From Acinetobacter pragensis (GTDB lineage Bacteria; Pseudomonadota; Gammaproteobacteria; Pseudomonadales; Moraxellaceae), in assembly GCF_001605895.1 (NCBI RefSeq), contig NZ_LUAW01000027.1, forward strand, positions 1-55,956: 55,956 nucleotides of DNA. Reading direction: 5' to 3'. Both the position numbers and the translations under genes were made by a program. Positions within the stretch are counted from its first letter, which is position 1; each line of letters begins with the position of its first letter. The notes under the pieces are model-generated. The model made no database searches, was not told where the DNA came from, and saw only the letters and a program-made list of their open reading frames with translations. Shown here piece by piece: positions 37,338-46,009 of this stretch.

Positions 37338-39377
37338 TTAACGCTTAATCAGCGCACGTAAATTATCCAAGTAGTGCTGCGCCTGCTGTTTAGGATCGAT
37401 ATTTCCTGCCAGTTTTTTCTTGCGGCCCAGCCACTCCAGTTCATCTTCAGGCAATTCATCTAAAAAACGGCTCGGAGTTTGCTGCTTCATCTGCCCGCCC
37501 GCTTTGCGCTGCTCCGCCAAAGTAATGGTCAGGCCTTGACGCGCTCGGGTAATCCCCACATACATCAGGCGGCGCTCTTCTTCGACAGTATCCGCAGCAA
37601 TTGAGTTTTTGTGCGGCAGCAGCTCTTCTTCAAGGCCAATCAGGTAAACATACGGAAATTCCAAACCTTTAGAGGCGTGAAGCGTCAGCAGATTCACTTT
37701 ATCGGTATCTTCTTCTTCCTGCTGCTGCTCCAGCATATCCAGCAGCACCATTTTGCGGATGACGCTTTCAATATTCTTTTCGTCTACATCTTCTGCACGG
37801 TTAATTAGGCTTTGAATACTGCTGTACAGCACTCCAATATTGTCCAGCTTGGTTTTTTCCTGCGCAGGCGTCGCCGCCGTTTCTTTCACATAATCAATGT
37901 AGCCGGCTTCCAGCATCATCTGACGGATGATCGGTACAGGCTCATCATCTTCCAATAAAGTTCGGGTAAAACGGTCAATAAATTCGGCAAACTCGGCCAG
38001 CTGTGTCGTGGCCTTTTTCGGGATTACCATAGTCAGGCGCTGGTCACCCGCAGCAGCCAAAAGCGACAGCCGCTGCTCCTGCGCGAACAGCCCCAGTTTC
38101 TCTAAAGTTACAGGCCCAATTGCACGCTTTGGCGTGTTGATAATACGCAAAAAGGCACTGTCATCTTCCGGATTAATGATTAAGCGCAAATAGCTCATCA
38201 TGTCTTTGATTTCTGAACGCGCGAAGAAAGACTGCCCGCCTGACAATTTATAGGGAATCTGCATTTGACGCAGCTGGGTTTCCAGGGCGCGGGCCTGAAA
38301 ATTGCCGCGGTATAAAATCGCGTAATCTTTCCAGTTTTTGCCGTTCATCAATTTATGCGTGATCAGGTCTTTAACTACGCGTTCCGCTTCATCATCATCA
38401 TTACGGCAAGTAATCACCCGAATCACTTCACCATGGCCTTTATCTGACCAAAGTTTTTTGTCAAAAATGTGCGGGTTGTTGCCAATCACTGTATTGGCAG
38501 CTTTCAGAATACGGCTGGTCGAACGGTAATTCTGCTCCAGCTTAATAACTTTTAAGTTGCGGAAATCTTCATTCAGCAGCGCCATATTTTCAGGCTTAGC
38601 GCCGCGCCATGCATAGATGGACTGATCATCGTCACCAACCGCAGTAAACTGCCCCATCACGCCCACCAGCAGCTTCACCAGCATATACTGCGCAGTATTG
38701 GTATCCTGATATTCATCGACCAGCAGATAACGGGTACGGTTCTGCCAGCGTTCACGCACTTCAGCGTTCTGCTGCAGCAAAAGTGTCGGCATGACAATCA
38801 GGTCATCAAAGTCGACAGCGTTGTAGGCACGCAAGTTGCGTTCATACAGCTGATAAAGATGCGCCATTTGCACGTCATCCGCTGTTTCACAGGTGGTATG
38901 CGCCTGCTCCGGCGGAATCAAGTCATTTTTCCAGTCTGAAATCATCTTCATCGCTTTGGCGATCAGCTCTTTGCTTTCAGCGCCCGATAAGTTATCGCGC
39001 TGCATCAGATCCATCAAAATGCGCTTGCAGTCATCGGCATCTAAAATCGAAAAATTGGCTTTCAGCGGAGTATTTTTGAGTTCCAAGCGGAGTAAATTCA
39101 AACCAAAAGTATGGAATGTCGAAACTGAAAGACCTTTGGCTTCTTCACGCGATAAAAGCTTGGTCACACGCTCTTTCATTTCACGCGCAGCTTTATTGGT
39201 AAAGGTCATTGCAGTAATGCGCTGGGCCGGAATCCCGCAATTTTTGACCAAATGGGCAATTTTTCGGGTAATCACCGATGTCTTGCCCGAACCTGCGCCA
39301 GCAAGCACTAACAAGGGCCCTTGAGTGTATTTCATGGCTTCAAGCTGCTTGTCGTTTAACTGGCTGCCGAGTGACAT
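37338..39377 (-). CDS. rep: ATP-dependent DNA helicase Rep
   Basis: A 679-residue superfamily 1A helicase. The motifs are LAGAGSGKTSVITRKIA (Walker A), ITAMTFTNKAAREMKER, DEYQDTN (motif II), AVGDDDQSIYAWRGA, LEQNYRST, LLTLHASKGLEFPYVYLIG and RRLMYVGITRARQGL. It moves 3' to 5' and clears protein blocks ahead of the replisome. Length and the C-terminal FLDELPEDELEW fit Rep better than UvrD. AAGGAAA before ATG 39377 (MSLGSQLNDKQ) decides the start. Confidence 0.93.
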   Translation of the reverse strand: MSLGSQLNDKQLEAMKYTQGPLLVLAGAGSGKTSVITRKIAHLVKNCGIPAQRITAMTFTNKAAREMKERVTKLLSREEAKGLSVSTFHTFGLNLLRLELKNTPLKANFSILDADDCKRILMDLMQRDNLSGAESKELIAKAMKMISDWKNDLIPPEQAHTTCETADDVQMAHLYQLYERNLRAYNAVDFDDLIVMPTLLLQQNAEVRERWQNRTRYLLVDEYQDTNTAQYMLVKLLVGVMGQFTAVGDDDQSIYAWRGAKPENMALLNEDFRNLKVIKLEQNYRSTSRILKAANTVIGNNPHIFDKKLWSDKGHGEVIRVITCRNDDDEAERVVKDLITHKLMNGKNWKDYAILYRGNFQARALETQLRQMQIPYKLSGGQSFFARSEIKDMMSYLRLIINPEDDSAFLRIINTPKRAIGPVTLEKLGLFAQEQRLSLLAAAGDQRLTMVIPKKATTQLAEFAEFIDRFTRTLLEDDEPVPIIRQMMLEAGYIDYVKETAATPAQEKTKLDNIGVLYSSIQSLINRAEDVDEKNIESVIRKMVLLDMLEQQQEEEDTDKVNLLTLHASKGLEFPYVYLIGLEEELLPHKNSIAADTVEEERRLMYVGITRARQGLTITLAEQRKAGGQMKQQTPSRFLDELPEDELEWLGRKKKLAGNIDPKQQAQHYLDNLRALIKR

Positions 39378-39460
39378 AGTGTTTCCTTTTCCTGATTCGG
39401 AGTCGATTATAGTCATCTCTGCGTGACTTTCCTAATCTAAAAGATGTTTTTCCGTTCATA

Positions 39461-39484
39461 AAAAAAACCACCCGAAGGTGGCTT
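39461..39484 (-). terminator. Terminator of the OmpA-like lipoprotein gene
   Basis: GCCACC-TTCG-GGTGG followed by T8 on the minus strand. A UUCG loop gives extra stability. Confidence 0.85.
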
Positions 39485-39503
39485 CCTTTAATCAATAAAT
39501 AAA

Positions 39504-40157
39504 TTATTGAATTGCATAAATGCTGATTTCTACACGGCGGTTTTGTTCACGGCCTTCAGCAGTCGCATTTGAAGCGATTGGGTTTGCAGCGCCTTGACCT
39601 TGCGCATTAATGCGTGAAGTCGAAACGCCTTGAGACGCTAAGTAGCTTGCAACAGACTGCGCGCGCGCTTGAGACAATGGAATGTTGATTGAATCATTAC
39701 CAGTGCTGTCAGTATAGCCAGTTACAAGAATACCGCTCTTGTTGTCTTCAGTTAACGTTTGAGCCACTTTATTCAAAGTTGAATAGAAGTTTGGCTTGAT
39801 GTTTGATTTGTTAGTATCAAATGTGATGTTGCCCGGCATAACCAAACCAACAGAACCATCTGGATTACGGTTAACTTCTACACCAGTACCCGCCATTTGC
39901 TGACGAAGTTTTTTCTCTTTATTGTCCAAGTATACGCCAGTTGCGCCGCCCAGCACTGCACCGATAGCAGCAGCACGGTTGTTTTGCGCGCTGCTGTTTG
40001 CATTGCCCTTAGACAAGCCGTAGCCTGCAGCCGCGCCTACAAGTGCGCCAATCGCTGTTTTGTCGTATTCTACGCCGCCCAAGTTGTTGCCTGTAGATTG
40101 ACAGCCAGATAGAACTAAAGCCCCTACTACCGCTGACGAAATTACTAGTGCACGCAT
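39504..40157 (-). CDS. OmpA-family lipoprotein with glycine zipper
   Basis: A 217-residue outer membrane lipoprotein similar to YiaD. The signal MRALVISSAVVGALVLSGC gives lipidated cysteine 19. A glycine-zipper segment (AIGALVGAAAGYGLSKG and AAIGAVLGGATGVYLDNKEK) follows. The OmpA-like peptidoglycan-binding domain reads ITFDTNKSNIKPNFYSTLNKV, TGYTDSTGND, LSQARAQSVASYL and EQNRRVEISIY. The Asp and Arg that bind diaminopimelate appear intact. AAGGAGG six bases before ATG 40157 decides the start. Confidence 0.92.
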   Translation of the reverse strand: MRALVISSAVVGALVLSGCQSTGNNLGGVEYDKTAIGALVGAAAGYGLSKGNANSSAQNNRAAAIGAVLGGATGVYLDNKEKKLRQQMAGTGVEVNRNPDGSVGLVMPGNITFDTNKSNIKPNFYSTLNKVAQTLTEDNKSGILVTGYTDSTGNDSINIPLSQARAQSVASYLASQGVSTSRINAQGQGAANPIASNATAEGREQNRRVEISIYAIQ

Positions 40158-40402
40158 TGCATGCCTCCTTCGTTGTGTTTGTTGTATGGTTGAAATGATG
40201 AATGAAACCAAAGGGCTGAACCATTGATTTTTTGTTAATAATAATCCCTTTATTTACATTTTGTAATGATTGATTGCGAAAATTCTGCTTACTTCGTCAC
40301 AATTTCTTCATAGTTAGAATACAAGACTTTTCTATTTTCAAATCTGCAGCTATATTTGTGAGATTCGGCAAATTATAAATGATTTGATCCTAGGAAACTT
40401 TT

Positions 40403-41329
40403 ATGCCATCTCAAAGCAATAAGCAACCAGCCTTAAAAAAAATCACACGTGGGCTTACAGTCGGTTCAGTTATTACCGGCAGCACTTTTTTTCATGGCCC
40501 GCCCGTTTTGGCGCTGGGATTAACCAAGCTGTTTAAGAAATCCAGTAAAGTCGATGAAACCAATATTAAAATTACCAACAGCTGGCTCAGTGTTAATAAC
40601 TGGCTGATTGACAAGGTTTTGCCTAATACGCAGTGGGACATTACGGTCGATGAGCAGCTGGATTTAAATATGCAGGGCCGCTATTTGATGACCTGCAATC
40701 ATCAAAGCTGGGTGGACACTACAGTGAACCAGTATTTTGGCCTGACCCGCATGCCGCTGACCCGCTTCTTTACAAAATGGGAACTTATTTTCATCCCATT
40801 TGTCGGCCAAGCCTTTAAAATTCTCGGCTTTCCGATGATGAAGCGCCACTCAAAAGAGCAAATTGCGAAAAATCCGGAACTGAAATACCGTGACATGGAG
40901 GAAGCGCGCAAGTCCTGTGAGCAGCTGCTCAGCCAGCCGTTCACCTTACTGAACTATTTGGAAGGCACACGCTTCACGCCGGAAAAGCAGGCGCAGCAGC
41001 AATCGCCCTATCAGCATTTGCTGAAACCCAAAGCCGGCGGTTTAGCGCTGGCGCTGAATATTTTAGGCGATAAAATTGATGCCTTGGTGGATATGACCAT
41101 TGTCTATCCAGACGGCGCGCCAGGATATGGTGAGTTTTGGCTGGGCGAAGTGCCTCGCATTGCCGTTAATTTGCGTAAAATTGAGGTTCCGGCATGGGTG
41201 CTTGAAGGCAACTATGACGAAGATGCTGAATTCCGTGAAAAATTTCAAATCTGGGTGGATGGCCTATGGGCTGAAAAAGATCAGCTGATTGGACAAATGA
41301 AAGCTCAATACGCAGCGCTTGAGCAATAA
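40403..41329 (+). CDS. YihG/PlsC-family acyltransferase
   Basis: A 308-residue membrane-bound glycerolipid acyltransferase. The HX4D motif is in CNHQSWVDT, with RFFTKWELIFIPFVGQAFKILGF after it, and the third motif is LEGTRFTP. PKAGGLALAL and MTIVYPDGAPGYGEFWLG complete the fold. One hydrophobic segment lies near the N-terminus. Family members acylate lysophosphatidic acid or related lipids; YihG affects the fatty acid type at the sn-2 position in E. coli. It is 30 bases ahead of a channel-like protein gene and probably shares its transcript. Confidence 0.88.
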   Translation: MPSQSNKQPALKKITRGLTVGSVITGSTFFHGPPVLALGLTKLFKKSSKVDETNIKITNSWLSVNNWLIDKVLPNTQWDITVDEQLDLNMQGRYLMTCNHQSWVDTTVNQYFGLTRMPLTRFFTKWELIFIPFVGQAFKILGFPMMKRHSKEQIAKNPELKYRDMEEARKSCEQLLSQPFTLLNYLEGTRFTPEKQAQQQSPYQHLLKPKAGGLALALNILGDKIDALVDMTIVYPDGAPGYGEFWLGEVPRIAVNLRKIEVPAWVLEGNYDEDAEFREKFQIWVDGLWAEKDQLIGQMKAQYAALEQ

Positions 41330-41359
41330 ACCCCAAAAATAAGGACGAAGTGAACGGAC

Positions 41360-42418
41360 ATGCCGCAAACTGAACGTGTTAAAAAATCTAAATATCATCA
41401 TCTGGACCCGGGCAGCTTATCTTTCAAGCTGTTCCTGGCCTATGATATTTTTATGGTGTTTATCATCATCTTTAACCTCTTCTGCTTGGGCATGAACTTT
41501 TTCCTCATGAGTAATATCGGCGGCTGGTTCTTCAACAGCATCCATATGAGCAGCGTTCTGGAATTTTACCGTGAGCATCTGCACCCTTGGGTCATTACTA
41601 CAGAAGCCTGGTTCATTATTTTTCTGATTGCCGAACTGCTCATCCGCTGGGGCATTGCGATTATTCAGAAACATCATCAACGCTGGTTCTTTTTTCCCTT
41701 TATTCACCTGTATGAAATACTGGCGATTATTCCGCATTTGCGTTTTTTAAGGCTGTTCCGCGCTGGCATTATCGCTTACCGCCTATATGAAATGGGCTAT
41801 CAAATTTTTCCTAAATCCTGGCAAAACAAAGGCCTATTTTATTACCGCGTAGTTATGGAAGAACTGTCCGACCGCGTCGTCATTACGGTTTTGGATGGAC
41901 TCAAGCATGAGCTGAACACCAGCACCACGCACAAAGATTTAATCAGCAATGTCATTCAGCATCATCGTGAACTATTTTCTCAAGTGCTTGCCGACATACT
42001 GCAGGAAAACCTTAGCAGAGAGCTCAAAGCAGACCGTGAGCGCATTGCCAGAAATGTCGGACAGATTGTCAACCGAGCCATTGAAGATACCCCTGAACTG
42101 ACCCAGCTGCTGCGGTTAATCCCGATTGTCGGCGGACGCATTGAACAGCAGATTCAAAGTATCGGCCAGCGCCTAGGGGAAAATATCACCCAAGGCCTGA
42201 TCGATCCGCTGGCTTATCCTGACGCCTCTGCTGCGCATCGGCCAAACTTATACTCGGATATCTCAAACCGAATCAGCCAAATCGAAATTGAAAAAAATGA
42301 AAAATTGGATGAACTTGTGCGTTCCGCAGTATTTGAAAGTCTGGATGCCGTCCGCAAACAAGTCAAAGTAAAACAATGGCAGCAAATCCTGCAGGAGCAG
42401 GATCAAGACAAAGAATAG
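41360..42418 (+). CDS. Channel-like membrane protein with a long helical tail
   Basis: A 352-residue protein. Membrane segments lie at about 25-52, 88-112 and 120-145. The segment IPHLRFLRLFRAGIIAYRLYEMG has arginines every three or four residues, as in the voltage-sensing helix of ion channels, but no pore or selectivity filter (GYG) follows. The remaining 180 residues are soluble helices (RELKADRERIARNVGQIVNRAI ... QSIGQRLGENITQGLIDPLAY, shown in short parts: RELKADRERIARNVGQ and SIGQRLGENITQGLI). It could be a voltage-sensor-like regulator or simply a hypothetical membrane protein. It is preceded by the acyltransferase gene. Confidence 0.65.
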   Translation: MPQTERVKKSKYHHLDPGSLSFKLFLAYDIFMVFIIIFNLFCLGMNFFLMSNIGGWFFNSIHMSSVLEFYREHLHPWVITTEAWFIIFLIAELLIRWGIAIIQKHHQRWFFFPFIHLYEILAIIPHLRFLRLFRAGIIAYRLYEMGYQIFPKSWQNKGLFYYRVVMEELSDRVVITVLDGLKHELNTSTTHKDLISNVIQHHRELFSQVLADILQENLSRELKADRERIARNVGQIVNRAIEDTPELTQLLRLIPIVGGRIEQQIQSIGQRLGENITQGLIDPLAYPDASAAHRPNLYSDISNRISQIEIEKNEKLDELVRSAVFESLDAVRKQVKVKQWQQILQEQDQDKE

Positions 42419-42540
42419 GCAGCAATGCAAAATATTTGATTTTCGCGCTAGTGAAATGCGTCAATTTGTTCTAGCATTTGCTTTATTTATCACATCGCTT
42501 CGGCATAAAACAAACAGCTCAGAAGTAGTAAGGAATAATT

Positions 42541-43260
42541 ATGGCTGATATACGGATAAAAGGCAGAATGGTCAATGCGATACGCATTAGCCTCGATACA
42601 AATGATCATGATGCGATCCGCCAGCAACTCACCCCTATGCTTCAAAAAGCTTTTCCAGCGGGCACTTTAGCTGTGATTGAAAGCAGTGTAGATCAGGAAC
42701 TGATTGAACTGATACAGCTTTTGATCAGTCTGGACCTGCAGCCGATGGCTGTCACCGAAGGCCTGCTTGCAGCTCAGGCGCGCGCCATTCAGTTCCCTAT
42801 TATTCCAGCTGACCGCCAATTGCAGCAGGTCAAAGCCACCAAAGAACAAGTGGCTGAAGCGCCGCCGGTAGCCGCTGAACAAAAATCATCAGCTGCCCCT
42901 GCGGCAGAAGCGCCGGCAGCACAGCACATTACCTCCTATCACGATGAAGTTTTGCGTACGGGCCAATGCCTTGTGCAGAATCATGGTGACATCATCAGCA
43001 CCGCCGGCATTAACAGCGGCTCTGAAGTCATTGCTTCAGGAAATATACATATTTATGGCAGCGCCCGTGGTAGAGTCATTGCCGGAGCAGGAGGCAATAC
43101 CGCTGCACGCATATTCTGCCACTCGCTGGAAGCAGAATTGGTATCTATTGCGGGAACTTACTGCGTTGCGGACGATATTCCGCAGCATGTAGCAAAACAG
43201 CCTGTACATATTTATTTAAATGACCAGCAAGAGCTGGTATTTGAAGCTCTGCAATTTTAA
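42541..43260 (+). CDS. minC: Septum site-determining protein MinC
   Basis: A 239-residue FtsZ inhibitor. The N-terminal FtsZ-binding domain starts [15 protein letters not shown], and a Pro/Ala-rich linker lies near 100-130. The C-terminal beta-helix has [40 protein letters not shown] and [13 protein letters not shown], the part that binds MinD. It is the first gene of minC-minD-minE. Confidence 0.95.
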   Translation: MADIRIKGRMVNAIRISLDTNDHDAIRQQLTPMLQKAFPAGTLAVIESSVDQELIELIQLLISLDLQPMAVTEGLLAAQARAIQFPIIPADRQLQQVKATKEQVAEAPPVAAEQKSSAAPAAEAPAAQHITSYHDEVLRTGQCLVQNHGDIISTAGINSGSEVIASGNIHIYGSARGRVIAGAGGNTAARIFCHSLEAELVSIAGTYCVADDIPQHVAKQPVHIYLNDQQELVFEALQF

Positions 43261-43326
43261 TGTATAAATAAACACCAAAAGCCCCCAAATCTAAGAGGGG
43301 GATTTACCATAACAGGAGTGGATTCG

Positions 43327-44139
43327 GTGGCGAAAATTGTTGTCGTAACATCAGGCAAAGGCGGCGTAGGCAAAACAACTACGAGTGCATCTTTTGCAAC
43401 AGGTTTAGCCCTGCGCGGTCACAAAACTGTTGTGATTGATTTTGACGTAGGCTTGCGTAACCTTGACCTTATCATGGGTTGTGAACGCCGCGTTGTTTAC
43501 GACTTTGTCAATGTACTGAATAATGAAGCTCGATTGCAGCAGGCGCTCATTCGCGATAAAGACATTGAAAACTTGTATATTTTACCTGCTTCTCAAACCC
43601 GCGATAAAGATGCCTTGACCGATGAAGGCGTGGCGCGCGTTATGGATGAGCTTTCTCAAGAGTTTGACTATATTATCTGCGACTCGCCTGCCGGTATTGA
43701 ACGCGGCGCTATTCTGGCGATGTATCATGCAGATGAAGCCATCATTGTGACCAACCCAGAGATTTCGTCCGTTCGTGACTCAGACCGCATTATTGGCATG
43801 CTGGACAGCAAAACCAAGAAAGTGGAACAGAACGAAGGCCGTATCCGCAAGCATCTATGCATTACACGCTTCAACCCTGAACGTGCTGATAAGCAGGAAA
43901 TGCTGACCATTGATGACATCTCTAAAGATATTTTGCGTGTACCAACCTTAGGCGTCATTCCTGAGTGCAAGAGCGTGCTTCAAGCGTCAAATGAAGGTAA
44001 ACCCGTTATTCTGTTTACAGAAGAAGCCGCGGGCCAAGCATATGACGATTTAGTCGCACGTTTCCTTGGCGAAGAACGCCCTTACCGTCATATTACGGTA
44101 AAACCTAAAGGCTGGTTAGCACGATTATTTGGAGCATAA
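43327..44139 (+). CDS. minD: Septum site-determining ATPase MinD
   Basis: A 270-residue ParA-type ATPase. The deviant Walker A SGKGGVGKTT has K11 and K16. VVIDFDVGLRNLDLIMG, YIICDSPAGIERGAI and TNPEISSVRDSDRIIGML follow. The C-terminal amphipathic helix KPKGWLARLFGA targets membranes. A GTG at 43327, eight bases after AGGAG, gives the exact E. coli length; the longer frame from 43318 leaves no room for the ribosome binding site. minE begins one base after the stop. Confidence 0.97.
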   Translation: MAKIVVVTSGKGGVGKTTTSASFATGLALRGHKTVVIDFDVGLRNLDLIMGCERRVVYDFVNVLNNEARLQQALIRDKDIENLYILPASQTRDKDALTDEGVARVMDELSQEFDYIICDSPAGIERGAILAMYHADEAIIVTNPEISSVRDSDRIIGMLDSKTKKVEQNEGRIRKHLCITRFNPERADKQEMLTIDDISKDILRVPTLGVIPECKSVLQASNEGKPVILFTEEAAGQAYDDLVARFLGEERPYRHITVKPKGWLARLFGA

Positions 44140-44140
44140 A

Positions 44141-44413
44141 ATGGCAGGATTCTGGAGTAAACTTTTCAGCAGCGAGGACAAGCCGTCTAGCGCTCAAACT
44201 GCAAAAGACCGTTTAAAAGTTATTGTTGCTTCTGAACAAGGCCTAGGCAAACGCTTGAGCCAAGACAAAATTGACCAAATGAAAAAAGAAATCATGCAGG
44301 TCGTGAACCGCTATGTCAGCGGCGTGGATGAGCAGCACATTCAAATGTCTGTCCGCTCGGAAGCCAATATTGAAATGCTCGAAATGAATATCAATTTGCC
44401 TGAAGAGCGTTAA
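44141..44413 (+). CDS. minE: Cell division topological specificity factor MinE
   Basis: A 90-residue MinD ATPase activator. The N-terminal membrane helix MAGFWSKLFS is followed by the MinD-binding segment (TAKDRLKVIVASEQG) and the topological domain (MKKEIMQVVNRYVSGVDEQH, INLP near the end). The ATG at 44141 lies one base after the minD stop, so translation is coupled. A structured RNA candidate begins 32 bases after the minE stop. Confidence 0.96.
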   Translation: MAGFWSKLFSSEDKPSSAQTAKDRLKVIVASEQGLGKRLSQDKIDQMKKEIMQVVNRYVSGVDEQHIQMSVRSEANIEMLEMNINLPEER

Positions 44414-44445
44414 TCTGATTTCTGATTAGTCAAGCAAATTGAATC

Positions 44446-44582
44446 AAGGCAAAATACACGGCATGAGACTGGAGATGTAAAGCAATGCTTTACCCGGTCG
44501 CAAGACTGGGAGTATAGCTTCCAGTTGGCGAATTCAGTGAAAACTGCTTTCTCCTGCCGACAGTTATTTTGCCTTTTTTTAT
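44446..44582 (+). ncRNA. Candidate structured RNA downstream of minE
   Basis: A nested set of compatible helices can be drawn by hand. The outer stem is AAGGCAAAATA with TATTTTGCCTT (11 pairs), followed by a T-rich run as in a terminator. An inner stem pairs CGGCA with TGCCG, and a further one pairs ACTGGA with TCCAGT. Inside that lie GTAAAGC-AAT-GCTTTAC and CCCGGTC-GCAA-GACTGGG, and beside it CAGT-GAAA-ACTG. Two loops are GNRA type. It is not 6S RNA, the signal recognition RNA, an RNase P RNA or a riboswitch known to me. It may be an independent small RNA or a processed 3' end of the min transcript. No strong promoter is visible upstream. Confidence 0.6.
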
Positions 44583-44609
44583 TTTCAAAAGAAAACCAAG
44601 GAGATTGCG

Positions 44610-44897
44610 ATGGCATTATCTCAACCAGCGACCTTCAATGAAGAATGGTCTGATGAACGCGTATTTGCCTACTTGAATCAGCTGCCTCCTGAAGGCGTAA
44701 ACGGCGATTTTCATGTGCTTTACCATGCTTTTAAACACATGCGCCCAAATGACTATGAGCGCCTGCTGACTAAATTCACAGCGGATGGCCGTAATGTGAA
44801 TGCGGTCAATCCTGAAGGCCAGCGCATTCATGACGTGATCGCGCAATACCCGCGTCAAAGCGAAGGCTTCTTAGCCGTGTTGGCAAAATTTGCTTAA
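44610..44897 (+). CDS. PA4642-family protein
   Basis: A 95-residue acidic soluble protein. NEEWSDERVFAYLNQLP, GDFHVLYHAFKHMRPNDYERLL and GRNVNAVNPEGQRIHDVIAQYP (22 residues, in parts: GRNVNAVNPEG and QRIHDVIAQYP) match the small conserved family named after Pseudomonas PA4642, whose function is unknown. GGAG lies seven bases before the ATG. It follows the structured RNA candidate and ends at its own terminator. Confidence 0.85.
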   Translation: MALSQPATFNEEWSDERVFAYLNQLPPEGVNGDFHVLYHAFKHMRPNDYERLLTKFTADGRNVNAVNPEGQRIHDVIAQYPRQSEGFLAVLAKFA

Positions 44898-44913
44898 GCA
44901 TTTTACAGTCAAT

Positions 44914-44945
44914 AAAAAAGGGCCTGCATTTGCAGGCTTTTTTTA
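44914..44945. terminator. Bidirectional terminator after the PA4642-family gene
   Basis: AAAAAAGGGCCTGCA-TT-TGCAGGCTTTTTTT, with A and T runs at both sides. It also faces the convergent AEC transporter gene. Confidence 0.85.
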
Positions 44946-45001
44946 TTGACTGGATATTCTTCGGGATATGCCAATAATGAAGCAATGATGCTGGTAGCGG
45001 C

Positions 45002-45904
45002 TTAATACAGCAGCCACATCAATAGCGGAAAACTGGCAATAAAACATAGCGTTTGCAAGCTGATTACCCCAGCCATCAATTGACTGTCCCCTTGAAAATA
45101 ACGGGTTAGAATATAAGCAGCAGATGCTGTAGGCAAAGAAAAAAAAGTGACAACGATTGCGCTTTGCATCGTGTCCAGCCCTGCCCACATGCAGACGGCA
45201 TATGCCAAACACGGCATCGCAATTAAGCGCCCTGCCGTATTCCATGACAAGCTGAATAAATCATAGCGCAGCTGCCCAAACTGCAGCGCCACGCCGACCG
45301 ACAGCAATCCCAATGGCAAGCTCATCGCCGCCAAAATTTTCAGCAGCGACTGCATGCCGCTCAATAGGCCTAGGCCTGACAAATTAAATAAAATCCCTGC
45401 CGCGCAGCCTAGAATCAGCGGATTCTTAAAAACCGCCCATAACGTATTGAGCCACTGGCCGCGCTGTCCTTGAGAAAACCCCATGACAGACAGTATATTC
45501 ACCGCAGGTATCGCAACAGCGATCAGCATTGCGAACATCTGCATGCCTTTAGCGCCAAAGAGCGTTCCCATCAAGGCCAAACCAATATAGGTATTAAAAC
45601 GGATATGGCTTTGCAGATAGACGCCGAACCGGCCAGGCGGGATCTGATATATTTTTTTGCACAGCCACAATAGCGCGCTGACGCTAAATACAATGATGAA
45701 AAATGCAATCAGCATTTGAAGAATAGCCGGCAGTTCCAGCTGAACATCCGCTAAATTGGTAAACAAGAGAATTGGAAACAGGATGTAATAGTTCAGTTTC
45801 TCTGAGTTTTCCCAAAACTCATTCTTTAAAAACTGAGTCCTTTTTAAAACATACCCCATGGCAATCAATACAATCAGCGGAAATAACGCCATGATGATGT
45901 TCAT
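45002..45904 (-). CDS. AEC-family (auxin efflux carrier type) transporter
   Basis: About 300 residues with ten membrane helices in two repeats. VLIAMGYVLKRTQFLKNEFWENSEKLNYYILFPILLF (in parts: AMGYVLKRTQFL and LNYYILFPILLF) is the family start. NPLILGCAAGILFNLSGL, the glycine-rich PLGLLSVGVAL and the C-terminal FFSLPTASAAYILTRYFQGD are typical. Bacterial members carry small carboxylates such as malate; the substrate here is unknown. It is divergent from a LysR gene that probably controls it. GGGGAG precedes ATG 45904 (MNIIMALFP). Confidence 0.87.
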   Translation of the reverse strand: MNIIMALFPLIVLIAMGYVLKRTQFLKNEFWENSEKLNYYILFPILLFTNLADVQLELPAILQMLIAFFIIVFSVSALLWLCKKIYQIPPGRFGVYLQSHIRFNTYIGLALMGTLFGAKGMQMFAMLIAVAIPAVNILSVMGFSQGQRGQWLNTLWAVFKNPLILGCAAGILFNLSGLGLLSGMQSLLKILAAMSLPLGLLSVGVALQFGQLRYDLFSLSWNTAGRLIAMPCLAYAVCMWAGLDTMQSAIVVTFFSLPTASAAYILTRYFQGDSQLMAGVISLQTLCFIASFPLLMWLLY

Positions 45905-45934
45905 TTTTCTCCCCATGCACCCTACTAGGGGTAC

Positions 45935-45963
45935 TTTTACTTTAATTCACCTCACAATATAAT
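45935..45963 (+). promoter_or_regulatory. Promoter of the LysR gene
   Basis: TTTTAC (45935-45940), 17 bases, TATAAT (45958-45963). It places transcript start near 45970, just before the palindromic operator. Confidence 0.55.
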
Positions 45964-46001
45964 ACTCATTCAAATTCATAACAAAATGAGTAAATACTCA
46001 T
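45963..46001. promoter_or_regulatory. Palindromic operator in the AEC-LysR gap
   Basis: TACTCATT (45963-45970) and AATGAGTA (45985-45992) form an inverted pair, and ATGAGTA-AA-TACTCAT (45986-46001) forms a second, tighter palindrome. The three heptamer arms overlap the -10 box and the start of the LysR transcript, as expected for an autorepressing LysR protein. Confidence 0.6.
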
Positions 46002-46009
46002 ATTTAAAA

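Noticed and set aside
44446..44582. 6S RNA, signal recognition RNA or c-di-GMP riboswitch
   Set aside because: The helix order, loop sequences and conserved motifs of these families are absent.
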